This document shows, piece after piece, positions 36,255-44,093 of a DNA stretch of 64,000 nucleotides. This stretch comes from Daejeonella oryzae DSM 19973 (GTDB taxonomy: Bacteria; Bacteroidota; Bacteroidia; Sphingobacteriales; Sphingobacteriaceae): positions 1,054,001 through 1,118,000 of the forward strand of contig NZ_AUHA01000002.1 of the NCBI RefSeq assembly GCF_000422945.1, given 5' to 3'. The notes below the pieces were generated by a model that saw only the letters and a list, made by a program, of their open reading frames with translations, was not told the origin of the DNA and did not search any database. A program made the translations under genes and the position numbers. The stretch's first letter is position 1. Each line of letters starts with the position of its first letter.

Positions 36255-36543
36255 TGTTTTTTATTTAATGTCCGTAATCCATCACAAATAGTGATATTTT
36301 AAAAGGCATATTTCTGCACGAAGGTCTGGGAGAACTACAATAATAATTGGATAAACCTGTGTTTTAACCACCTGGAGCGGCTTGTTTAAATCCAGTTCTT
36401 CTTAGTTTAATTTACAATTTTGGAGTTAATGTGTTACTTAATATTTTCTTATATCTTTAAGTATAATGTAACCTTATCTGTAAAAAGTGGTCATAGACAC
36501 ATTCAAACAGACCATCCTGAAAGCTCTTTAATAAATCTTATTT

Positions 36544-39051
36544 ATGAAAAAAATCATTTTCAAATTAGTTCCCATCGTTATTTTATCTGTATTTGTATTT
36601 CGGGCGGAAGCCCAGGTAAATGCGGATACCAAACCGGTACCGAAAATTTATCGCCAAACGGTAAGCAAAGTCAATAGTCTGGTACATACCAAGCTGGAAG
36701 TACGTTTTGATTATTCTAAACAATTTATGTACGGCAAAGCCTGGCTCACATTAAAGCCCTATGCGTATAGTACAGATTCTTTAAAACTTGACGCAAAAGG
36801 AATGGATATCAACAACGTTTCTATTGTTAAAAGCAGCAAGATTATTCCCTTAAAATATTCTTATGATAGCCTGGAGTTGCGAATTATTCTGGATAAAAAT
36901 TATAAAGCCGATGAGCAGTACATGATTTTTATTGATTACACATCCAAGCCAAATCAGTTAAAAGCTAAAGGCAGCGCTGCCATAAGCGATGCAAAAGGTT
37001 TGTATTTTATCAATCCGGATAGCGCTGTTAAAAATAAGCCAGTACAGATCTGGACTCAGGGCGAAACCGAAGCTTCATCTGTATGGTTTCCTACTATTGA
37101 TAAACCCAACCAGAAAACAACTTCGGAGATCAGCATGACGGTTCCGTCAAAATATGTCACTCTTTCTAACGGCCGCTTGGTATCACAAAAATCCAATACC
37201 AATTCAACCCGAACAGATACCTGGAAAATGGATCTCCCGCATGCCCCCTATTTATTTATGATGGCTGTAGGAGATTTTAAAATCTATAAGGATAAATGGA
37301 GAGATAAAGAAGTGAGTTATTACCTGGAACCGGAATATGCTCCTTATGCTAAGCAAATATTTGGGATGACTCCGAAAATGATGGAGTTCTTCTCTAAAAA
37401 ACTGGGGGTAGATTATCCCTGGAATAAATATTCACAAATTGTAGTGCGTGATTATATCAGCGGAGCGATGGAAAATACGACCGCAACCATTCATGGTGAT
37501 TTTGTACAGCAAACTCCGGGCGAATTAATTGATGAAAGCGCAGGAGAATTTGTAATAGCGCATGAACTTTTTCACCAATGGTTTGGTGATTATGTAACTG
37601 CCGAAAGTTGGAGTAACCTCACCGTTAATGAATCTTTTGCCAATTTTAGTCAGGTTCTTTGGAACGAATATAAGCATGGTAAAGATGCAGGCGATTACGG
37701 AAATTTCATAGATATGCAGGATTACTTGCGCTCGCCGGAGGATGTAAAGAAAGATCTTGTCCGCTTTAATTATAAAGATAAAGAGGATATGTTTGACCTG
37801 GTAAGCTATCAAAAAGGTGGACGGATACTGAACATGCTTCGCAATTATTTAGGTGAGGAGGTTTTTTATAAAGGGCTAAACATTTATCTCAAACAAAACG
37901 CTTTTAAAACAGGTGAGGCGCACCAGGTCCGCTTGGCGCTTGAAGAAGCCAGCGGCAAAGATCTGAACTGGTTTTTTGATCAGTGGTATTTTAGAAGTGG
38001 CCATCCGGTGCTTAAAATTGATTACAAGTGGGATGAAACAACAAAGAAACAAAGCGTTTATCTGCAGCAAACTCAGGAAGGAGAAGCATTTACGCTTCCG
38101 GTAGCCATTGATTTTTATGCCGGCGGTAAAATGGAACGTCATGAAGTGTGGATGGACAGCAAAGCCGATACGTTTATTTACTCATTCGCGGTTAAACCTG
38201 ATTTGGTAAACGTGGATGCTCATAAAATTCTTCTGGCACAAAAGACAGACAGCAAGACACTGAATGAATATGTATTTCAATATTTCAACGCACCTTTATT
38301 TGTAGATCGCCAGGAGGCAATAACTGAAGCTTCAAAAAAACAGGATGATGCTGCCGCCCGTAAGGTGATGATTGCAGCGCTGAATGATAAATTTTTCAGG
38401 TTGAGAATCAAGGCAATCAATTCCCTTGACTTAAAAAATCCGGAAATTCTGAAAGAAGCCGCACCAATCTTGTCTAAGCTGGCAAGCAGTGATCCATCTA
38501 CACTGGTTCAATCTGCAGCCATTCGATCTTTAGCAAGGTCAAATGATTCTTCAAATTTAACAGTGTTTAGCCAGGCCTTTAAAAGCAAATCATACAGCGT
38601 TCAGGCGGCGGCAATGAGCGGAGTTGCTGCATTGGATAATGCAGAAGGCTTGCGTTTAGCCAAAACAATGGAGAAAGACAGTAAAGGAGCAATAAGACAA
38701 TCCGTAATCAATATATACAGTAAATATGGTGGTCCGCAGGAAGCGGCATTTGTAGTGAATGAATTTGATAATGCTTCTGTAAATGGTAAGTTCCAGATGA
38801 TCGAAAATTTCTTTGTGTTATTAGGAAATATGAACGAAACAGCAGCTTTTAACACCAACTTTAATAAAATTACAAGTTTAATTGAGGAGTACAAGCAGTA
38901 TGGTATCGGCAAACAACTTATTCCTTTGTTAACTATGCTGAAGGATGAGAAACTGGCTAAAGCAAAATCATCAAAAGAACTCAGCGCCCAGTTAAATACG
39001 CAGGCAGATTCTGTTAAAAAAGTAATCGAAAATATACAGGCTGGAAAGTAG
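36544..39051 (+). CDS. Exported M1 family aminopeptidase with HEAT-like C-terminus
   Basis: An 835-residue protein with a signal peptide (about 1-23, ending FRAEAQ). The exopeptidase loop GAMEN is near residue 308 and the zinc site is HELFHQWFG (His340, His344), with Glu363 in NESFANF. The last 270 residues are alpha-helical repeats (for example AAMSGVAALDNAEGL and AAIRSLARS), which replace the usual ERAP-like domain. It releases N-terminal amino acids from peptides in the periplasm. Monocistronic; a hairpin follows the gene. Confidence 0.93.
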   Translation: MKKIIFKLVPIVILSVFVFRAEAQVNADTKPVPKIYRQTVSKVNSLVHTKLEVRFDYSKQFMYGKAWLTLKPYAYSTDSLKLDAKGMDINNVSIVKSSKIIPLKYSYDSLELRIILDKNYKADEQYMIFIDYTSKPNQLKAKGSAAISDAKGLYFINPDSAVKNKPVQIWTQGETEASSVWFPTIDKPNQKTTSEISMTVPSKYVTLSNGRLVSQKSNTNSTRTDTWKMDLPHAPYLFMMAVGDFKIYKDKWRDKEVSYYLEPEYAPYAKQIFGMTPKMMEFFSKKLGVDYPWNKYSQIVVRDYISGAMENTTATIHGDFVQQTPGELIDESAGEFVIAHELFHQWFGDYVTAESWSNLTVNESFANFSQVLWNEYKHGKDAGDYGNFIDMQDYLRSPEDVKKDLVRFNYKDKEDMFDLVSYQKGGRILNMLRNYLGEEVFYKGLNIYLKQNAFKTGEAHQVRLALEEASGKDLNWFFDQWYFRSGHPVLKIDYKWDETTKKQSVYLQQTQEGEAFTLPVAIDFYAGGKMERHEVWMDSKADTFIYSFAVKPDLVNVDAHKILLAQKTDSKTLNEYVFQYFNAPLFVDRQEAITEASKKQDDAAARKVMIAALNDKFFRLRIKAINSLDLKNPEILKEAAPILSKLASSDPSTLVQSAAIRSLARSNDSSNLTVFSQAFKSKSYSVQAAAMSGVAALDNAEGLRLAKTMEKDSKGAIRQSVINIYSKYGGPQEAAFVVNEFDNASVNGKFQMIENFFVLLGNMNETAAFNTNFNKITSLIEEYKQYGIGKQLIPLLTMLKDEKLAKAKSSKELSAQLNTQADSVKKVIENIQAGK

Positions 39052-39084
39052 AATGAAGGCGTTCTCCTTTTCATAATTCAGGAA

Positions 39085-39110
39085 TTCTTCGATTTAAACC
39101 GAAGAACTCT
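39085..39110 (+). terminator. Probable terminator after the M1 peptidase gene
   Basis: TTCTTCG (39085-39091) pairs with CGAAGAA (39100-39106) across eight bases and is followed by the T-rich CTCTTATTATTATT, an imperfect T-run. Confidence 0.55.
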
Positions 39111-39178
39111 TATTATTATTCTGAGCAAGCAAAACTATTAAATACCTGTACTGTTCCTTTTTTAAATAACAATAAATC

Positions 39179-40228
39179 ATGACACAAGTAAAAGCATATG
39201 CTGCCGAAAAAGCAGACAAGCCATTAGGGCCATTTAAATTGGACAGGAGAGAGCCTGGAGAAGAGGATGTAGAGATTGAGATCCTGTATTGCGGAGTTTG
39301 TCATTCGGATATTCACACGGCCCGCGGTGAATGGCCCGGAACCATTTATCCGGTAGTGCCCGGACATGAAATTGTTGGGAAGGTAAATCGGATTGGCAGT
39401 AATGTCACAAAATATAAAGTTGGAGATACGGTAGGTGTTGGATGTTTTGTAGATTCTTGCGGGCATTGCAGTAATTGCGAGGAAGATCTGGAGCAATATT
39501 GTGAAAATGGCGTTTCAGCAACATACAGCTCCTATCTGCAGGATAAAAAAACAATCACGTATGGCGGTTATTCAACGCATATCGTAGTTAAAGAAAGTTT
39601 TGTATTAAAGGTTTCTGATAAATTGCCCCTCGAGGCCGTTGCTCCACTTTTGTGTGCCGGTATAACAACATATTCTCCTTTAAAATATTGGAATGTTAAA
39701 AAGGGAGATAAAGTTGCCGTAGTTGGCCTTGGAGGTTTAGGACACATGGCTGTTAAACTTGCGGCCTCCATGGGTGCTGATGTAACCATGCTGAGCCGTT
39801 CTCCTGAAAAAGCAAAAGATGCCGAAAGATTAGGGGCTCATCATTTTGAGCTGACTACTGATCAGGATAACATGAAAAAAATGGCGGGTACTTTTAATTT
39901 AATTATTGATACTGTATCTGCCAAGCATGATTATAACGAATATCTTGCCTTATTGAGAACCAACGGGGTAATGGTTATTCTGGGTGTACCGCCCGAGCCT
40001 GAAATGGTATATGCTACTTCTTTAATTTTTGGAAGAAGAAGTCTTGTAGGTTCTTTGGTTGGTGGAATTAAAGAAACACAGGAAATGCTTGACTATTGTG
40101 CAGAGCATGAAATTGTTTCGGATGTAGAAATCATCAATATCGATCAGATAAATGAAGCCTATGACCGCACCATTAGCGGAGATGTGCATTACCGATTTGT
40201 AATAGATATGGCTTCCTTAAAAAATTAG
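39179..40228 (+). CDS. Zinc-dependent alcohol dehydrogenase (CAD/YahK-like)
   Basis: A 349-residue medium-chain dehydrogenase. Catalytic zinc ligands are Cys41 (GVCHSDIHTARGEW) and His63 (GHEIVG). The structural zinc site has four Cys in SCGHCSNCEEDLEQYC. The NAD(P) fold is at VVGLGGLGHMAVKLA. This arrangement matches the YahK/cinnamyl-alcohol group, which usually reduces aldehydes with NADPH. The gene stands alone with its own terminator, so no pathway can be assigned. Confidence 0.92.
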   Translation: MTQVKAYAAEKADKPLGPFKLDRREPGEEDVEIEILYCGVCHSDIHTARGEWPGTIYPVVPGHEIVGKVNRIGSNVTKYKVGDTVGVGCFVDSCGHCSNCEEDLEQYCENGVSATYSSYLQDKKTITYGGYSTHIVVKESFVLKVSDKLPLEAVAPLLCAGITTYSPLKYWNVKKGDKVAVVGLGGLGHMAVKLAASMGADVTMLSRSPEKAKDAERLGAHHFELTTDQDNMKKMAGTFNLIIDTVSAKHDYNEYLALLRTNGVMVILGVPPEPEMVYATSLIFGRRSLVGSLVGGIKETQEMLDYCAEHEIVSDVEIINIDQINEAYDRTISGDVHYRFVIDMASLKN

Positions 40229-40248
40229 GAGCATAATTTAACCAGGAA

Positions 40249-40280
40249 GAGAGCTGATGAATTAATCAGCTCTTTTTTTT
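40249..40280 (+). terminator. Intrinsic terminator of the alcohol dehydrogenase gene
   Basis: GAGCTGAT (40251-40258) and ATCAGCTC (40265-40272) pair perfectly across six bases, with additional A-T pairing at the base, and lead into a run of eight T residues. Confidence 0.9.
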
Positions 40281-40432
40281 ATGCGTTAAATTCGAGGATA
40301 AAATTTCCTGATTCAGCCTTCATAAGAAATTGTGATAAATATATATTCCTGTAATTCTTTCAGTTATCAATTTATTAATCCGGGTATTTATGAATTAGCA
40401 ATTGATTTTCTATATTCATCAAAAAAACAATT

Positions 40433-41080
40433 ATGAAAAAAATTTACCTTATTTTATTTTTATTGTTGCCAGCGACCCTTGGTTTTTCTCAGGGTTTTGA
40501 AGGATCAAAGCAGATTTTTGAAAGTCCGGTTTTAAAAACTGCTGTTGCTCAGCATAAATTGGTGGCGATTTTGCCTTACGATGTGAAAATCACGTATAAA
40601 AAACAGCCTAAAAACTTTAATGTAGAGGCCAATCGCGAGCAGGAAAAGACCATGTCAAAATCCATCCAGTCAAGTATGTATACTTTCCTGCTTCGTAAAT
40701 CTAAAGATTACCGGGTAAGTTTTCAGGATGTTGATAAGACAAATATCCTGTTAAAGAAAGCGGGAATGACGGATAAAATGGATGAATTTACACGTGATGA
40801 AATTGCGAAGGCATTGGGAGTTGATGCTGTAATTGGCGGTAAATTTGAAGTAGAGCAAACAAAATCTGAAGCGGCTGCATTGGCAACTGCAGTATTATTT
40901 GGTGGTTTGGGCGGTAAAACCGGAACAGGCAGTTTGATCCTGACACTAAATAATGGATCGGATGGAGAATTACTTTGGCGTTTCTTTAAAACCATGGACG
41001 AAGGTATTATGTCATCAACCGATGATCTGGTAGAAAGAATGATGCGCAAAGTATCCAGAAATTTTCCATACGCTATATAG
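40433..41080 (+). CDS. Exported TolB/CsgG-N-like protein
   Basis: A 215-residue protein with a signal peptide (about 1-19, ending TLGFSQ). The mature part has the features of the TolB N-terminal / CsgG / GNA1162 alpha-beta fold. VAILPYDVKI is followed by a helix with MSKSIQSSMYTFLLRK, then VSFQDVDKTNILLKKAG, a second helix ending DEIAKALGVDAVIGGKFEVE and a Gly/Ala-rich segment. It lacks a lipobox Cys and the full CsgG pore region. Periplasmic location is inferred; the function is unknown. Confidence 0.65.
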   Translation: MKKIYLILFLLLPATLGFSQGFEGSKQIFESPVLKTAVAQHKLVAILPYDVKITYKKQPKNFNVEANREQEKTMSKSIQSSMYTFLLRKSKDYRVSFQDVDKTNILLKKAGMTDKMDEFTRDEIAKALGVDAVIGGKFEVEQTKSEAAALATAVLFGGLGGKTGTGSLILTLNNGSDGELLWRFFKTMDEGIMSSTDDLVERMMRKVSRNFPYAI

Positions 41081-41139
41081 TAAATCAAAACTTAGTCAGC
41101 AGGATCAGATCCTTTTGGTGTTGTGTAAAATTAAATCAG

Positions 41140-41167
41140 GCCTCCTCATAATTGTGGAGGCTTTTTT
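41140..41167 (+). terminator. Intrinsic terminator
   Basis: GCCTCC (41140-41145) pairs with GGAGGC (41156-41161) and is followed by six T residues, 60 bases after the upstream stop. Confidence 0.85.
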
Positions 41168-41314
41168 GATGCTTTGATTTGTAGTTTGAAATCTTCCGGT
41201 GTTTAAGCGTTAAATAATAAAACAAGCATAAAAAAATGCTGTTGAAGAGTATTAATAAGATGTCAATCACTGGATTGAGCTTAAAGAATCTCACCATTTA
41301 AAACCAACATTCAT

Positions 41315-41869
41315 ATGAAAAAATCAATTTCTTTTAGTCTGAAAGCGCTAACCTTTACGTTTATTGCAGGAATTTTAATTCAGGCTTCATGCCGTCAGAA
41401 TGTTTCTGCAGAGAAAAAGGCAGAAGCAGTTATCACAGCTACTAAAGCAGATTATCCCGCATCAGGTATTGCAAAGTTTGAGCAGGAAAAAGATGGAAAG
41501 GTAGAAATGAAACTCGAACTGACGGTTCCGGGTAAGGCCAATCAGAGCGTTGCAGTTCATTTTCATGAACATGGCATGTGCGGTAATGAAGGAAATGATG
41601 CTCACGGTCATTGGAATCCTACTAACAAACAGCACGGAAAATGGGGAAGCAGTTCATTTCACGCGGGCGATATTGGAAATATTACACTTGATGCAAGCGG
41701 TAAAGGTCAGCTGACTTTAGAAACTGATTTATGGACAATAGGTGGAGATTCTACCACCAATATCCTGAATAAAGGAATTATTGTTCACTCCGGAGTGGAT
41801 GATTATACAACTCAGCCTACCGGAAATTCGGGTGCAAGAGTTGCTTGCGGCGTTATAATTATGAAATAA
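41315..41869 (+). CDS. Cu/Zn superoxide dismutase family lipoprotein
   Basis: A 184-residue lipoprotein with a signal ending LIQASC (Cys26). The SOD fold follows. The metal His residues are in VAVHFHEHG, AHGHWNP and FHAGD (with the zinc Asp), and in IIVHSGVDDY. A disulfide pair is formed by the Cys in GMCGNEG and VACGVI. The active-site Arg is in GARVACG. It dismutates superoxide outside the cytoplasm. All metal ligands appear present, so the enzyme should be active. The gene stands alone. Confidence 0.93.
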   Translation: MKKSISFSLKALTFTFIAGILIQASCRQNVSAEKKAEAVITATKADYPASGIAKFEQEKDGKVEMKLELTVPGKANQSVAVHFHEHGMCGNEGNDAHGHWNPTNKQHGKWGSSSFHAGDIGNITLDASGKGQLTLETDLWTIGGDSTTNILNKGIIVHSGVDDYTTQPTGNSGARVACGVIIMK

Positions 41870-42025
41870 CTTAAGGAGCTAAACTCTTATTATGAATCAC
41901 AGGGTAAGATTTGATGAGTTATAAGCCTTTAAAATGTACTTATATTTAAGTTTATAAATAAAATCTAAACCCTAATGCATTTAATTTGTTACACTCTCAG
42001 TGTTTAATATTTTAAAAATAGTTTT

Positions 42026-42217
42026 ATGAAAATAAAAATTGCAATGATTCTGCTTTTTTCCGGTGCGTTAATAGCAGGATGTGGTTCCACACAAAATAGT
42101 GGGATGTCTGATTCAGATTCAACAATGATTGATTCTTCAATGCGTGATACCACAGTTATGGATACTACTCCTGTTGATACTGTAAGCAGAGATACCGTAA
42201 AGAGAGATACTCTATAA
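42026..42217 (+). CDS. Small Asp/Ser/Thr-rich lipoprotein A
   Basis: A 63-residue lipoprotein: the signal ends LIAGC (Cys19), then a 44-residue low-complexity tail made of repeated Asp-Ser/Thr dipeptides (DSDST, RDTTVMDTTPVDT, RDTVKRDT). No domain is recognised. The tail is probably extended and acidic on the periplasmic or outer face. A perfect terminator follows, and a paralogue lies 71 bases downstream. Confidence 0.72.
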   Translation: MKIKIAMILLFSGALIAGCGSTQNSGMSDSDSTMIDSSMRDTTVMDTTPVDTVSRDTVKRDTL

Positions 42218-42231
42218 TATTTTCTTTATAT

Positions 42232-42267
42232 AACCCGCTATGATCTTTTCATAGCGGGTTTATTTTT
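42232..42267 (+). terminator. Strong intrinsic terminator between the two small lipoprotein genes
   Basis: AACCCGCTATGA (42232-42243) and TCATAGCGGGTT (42249-42260) form a perfect 12-base stem with a five-base loop and a following TATTTTT. Confidence 0.9.
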
Positions 42268-42287
42268 AAACTCTTAATAATTATCTG

Positions 42288-42479
42288 ATGAATAAAATGA
42301 AACTATTTGCTTTTTTACTGCTTGCGGGTTTTTCTATTACATCCTGTACGTCTACTACCCAAACGGATAATGCAGATAGTACAGCAATTGATGCTCCTAT
42401 GCCTGATACAGCCAGCAGTGCGCTTGGAGCTGATACAAGCAGAAATGATTCTATGCTTGTAGATAGCCTGAATCAATAA
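42288..42479 (+). CDS. Small Asp/Ser/Thr-rich lipoprotein B
   Basis: A 63-residue lipoprotein of the same length and build as its left neighbour: the signal ends SITSC (Cys20), followed by an acidic Asp/Ser/Thr/Ala tail (TDNADSTAIDAPMPDTASS). It looks like a divergent tandem paralogue. It has its own transcript end (a 14-base perfect hairpin), so each copy may be expressed separately. Function unknown. Confidence 0.72.
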   Translation: MNKMKLFAFLLLAGFSITSCTSTTQTDNADSTAIDAPMPDTASSALGADTSRNDSMLVDSLNQ

Positions 42480-42507
42480 GCTTTAAAAAGAATATTATAA
42501 TGATTTA

Positions 42508-42540
42508 ATAAAATGCCTCAGTAAGCCTGAGGCATTTTAT
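42508..42540. terminator. Bidirectional terminator
   Basis: ATAAAATGCCTCAG (42508-42521) and CTGAGGCATTTTAT (42527-42540) form a 14-base perfect stem. The A/T ends serve both the rightward lipoprotein gene and the leftward gene that ends at 42550. Confidence 0.9.
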
Positions 42541-42549
42541 GTTTTAAAT

Positions 42550-42948
42550 TTATCTCTGCAAAAGATTCTCGCCCTGCGGACTTGCCCTCATTGCATATAC
42601 AGAATCAACAATATATTTGCTAAAGCCTCTCCATGGAAGAGTAGCATGATATTCTTTGTAATGAAGATCAAGGGTCTTGCCGGAATTTTTCATTAGAATA
42701 TCTGCAATTTTTTCGTCCTCAACAGAAAATTCAAATTCATACGATTGAATGGAACCGGCAGCTCCAGGTCTTAATCCGCTTTGTATGAGCTTGCCTTCAT
42801 ACGTTTTAAAAACATTTCCTTTTTTAACCAGATAATTCAATTCCCCCGATTTAACTCCTTCTCCAAATACGTAATAGTATCTGAAAAAGACAAAAAGGCT
42901 TAGCGCAAAAACCAGTACAGTAACAAGTATCAAGGGTAAGTTTTTCAC
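42550..42948 (-). CDS. Single-pass membrane protein of unknown function
   Basis: A 132-residue protein with one N-terminal hydrophobic helix (about 5-24) and a beta-rich soluble part with GEGVKSGELNYLVKKGNVFKTYEG and SYEFEFSVED. Similar small proteins are common in Bacteroidota and, from memory, have been mislabelled as 6-phosphogluconate dehydrogenase; nothing here resembles that enzyme (no Rossmann fold, far too short). It faces the lipoprotein genes across a shared terminator. Confidence 0.65.
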   Translation of the reverse strand: MKNLPLILVTVLVFALSLFVFFRYYYVFGEGVKSGELNYLVKKGNVFKTYEGKLIQSGLRPGAAGSIQSYEFEFSVEDEKIADILMKNSGKTLDLHYKEYHATLPWRGFSKYIVDSVYAMRASPQGENLLQR

Positions 42949-43060
42949 TTTAAATTTATTTGGCGGATAATTAATACCGCATTAATTCATATTAATTTCC
43001 GGAAATTATACTGCAATATAAGGTTCTTCGCTAATTAAAATGAATGGGAGTTATTGGCAA

Positions 43061-43096
43061 TAAAAATCCCGCTAACATCTTTCGATGCCGCGGGAC
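43061..43096 (-). terminator. Intrinsic terminator of the small barrel gene
   Basis: On the minus strand, CCCGC pairs with GCGGG and CATC with GATG around a GAAA tetraloop, with a small asymmetric bulge. A T-run (ATTTTTA) follows. Confidence 0.8.
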
Positions 43097-43134
43097 ATTT
43101 AATTAAATAATCTAAACTTTGGTTAATTAAATCT

Positions 43135-43737
43135 TTAGAATTTAAAACCTAAACCTGCTTGTATAACCTGGTTTCTGAAAACCGGAGTTTCGCTTGTTCC
43201 GTTTTCATTATTTTTCTGAAAATCAAGAGCATAACGTGCGCTCAAACCAATTTTTGGTGTAATATCAAAACCAGCTCCCACAACTCCACCGGCAATGCTT
43301 TTTCTGAAATTATCAGAATCTTCATTAATAGTTTGTTCTGCTGTTCCAAAAGAACCTTCAAACTTGTTGGTAGTTTTAGTAAGGAAAGAAACCTGTGGTC
43401 CTAAAAAGATGTTGAATTTTGGTGCGGCCTGAATTTTAGCCAATACCGGAATTTCAATCCAGTTCGTAGTTTGAGTTAAAGTTCCCAATGTTCTTTCTGA
43501 TTTATAACCTTTTTGAGAAAACATAAGTTCAGGTGCGAAAGAAAAAGTATTTCCTAAGCCAATCTCCATTGTTAAACCTGCGTGTAATCCCGGTTTGAAA
43601 TCAGTTTTAAAACTCTCATCATCAGTTTTGATAATGTTTGATAAGTTAGCTCCTGCTTTTACTCCAAAAGATACATTCTGAGCATTTGCAGCTCCTGCAG
43701 CAAATACACCTATAGCAATAATTAATAATTTTTTCAT
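43135..43737 (-). CDS. Porin-like outer-membrane beta-barrel protein
   Basis: A 200-residue protein with a signal peptide (about 1-19, ending GAANAQ). The mature part is a series of amphipathic strands: VSFGVKAGANLSNI, GLHAGLTMEIGLG, FSFAPELMFSQKGYK, FNIFLGPQVSFLTK, and a final strand QVIQAGLGFKF with a terminal aromatic, as in eight- to ten-stranded barrels of the OMP_b-brl_2/PorT-like group. It probably sits in the outer membrane; substrate or role is unknown. The gene is monocistronic with a good terminator and runs divergently from the GH3 gene. Confidence 0.85.
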   Translation of the reverse strand: MKKLLIIAIGVFAAGAANAQNVSFGVKAGANLSNIIKTDDESFKTDFKPGLHAGLTMEIGLGNTFSFAPELMFSQKGYKSERTLGTLTQTTNWIEIPVLAKIQAAPKFNIFLGPQVSFLTKTTNKFEGSFGTAEQTINEDSDNFRKSIAGGVVGAGFDITPKIGLSARYALDFQKNNENGTSETPVFRNQVIQAGLGFKF

Positions 43738-44093
43738 TTTTATGTTTTTTTAGTTCAATACCCCCCTTATGAAATAACTATGCCAGAATAGTTTCATTCA
43801 TAACATTGCTTATACACTCATATAAATTTTAAACACCTCATTATGTTCATTTTAAGTACCCTTAATAAATTTTAAAGTATTGTTAGAAGTTACCCCAGGA
43901 TTATAAAATTACCGGTCGGGTTGTATTATTTTTAATACAAGTTCAAATAGTTTGCATTAACCGGACAGTTTTTTTTCTTTTATAAAATCTATTGGCGGGT
44001 AATTTGAGCAGTATATAATGGTTAATATTGCTGCTTGTTATTTTTACACCAGAATAGATCCTTATTATTTTGCTCATCCTGTATAAATTTAAA
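43738..44093. other. Divergent intergenic region between the barrel and GH3 genes
   Basis: This 356-base AT-rich region has no gene. Near its middle, TTGTATTA (43921-43928) and TAATACAA (43933-43940) form a perfect 8-base dyad with a four-T centre, a candidate operator for one or both genes. No full TTTG...TAnnTTTG promoter was found. Confidence 0.5.

Noticed and set aside
36420-36677. 85-codon frame overlapping the M1 peptidase start
   Set aside because: It overlaps a strong signal peptide in another frame and has no domain.
38601-39074. 157-codon leftward frame opposite the M1 peptidase
   Set aside because: Shadow frame of the helical C-terminal repeats; Ser/Phe/Leu-rich composition typical of antisense frames.
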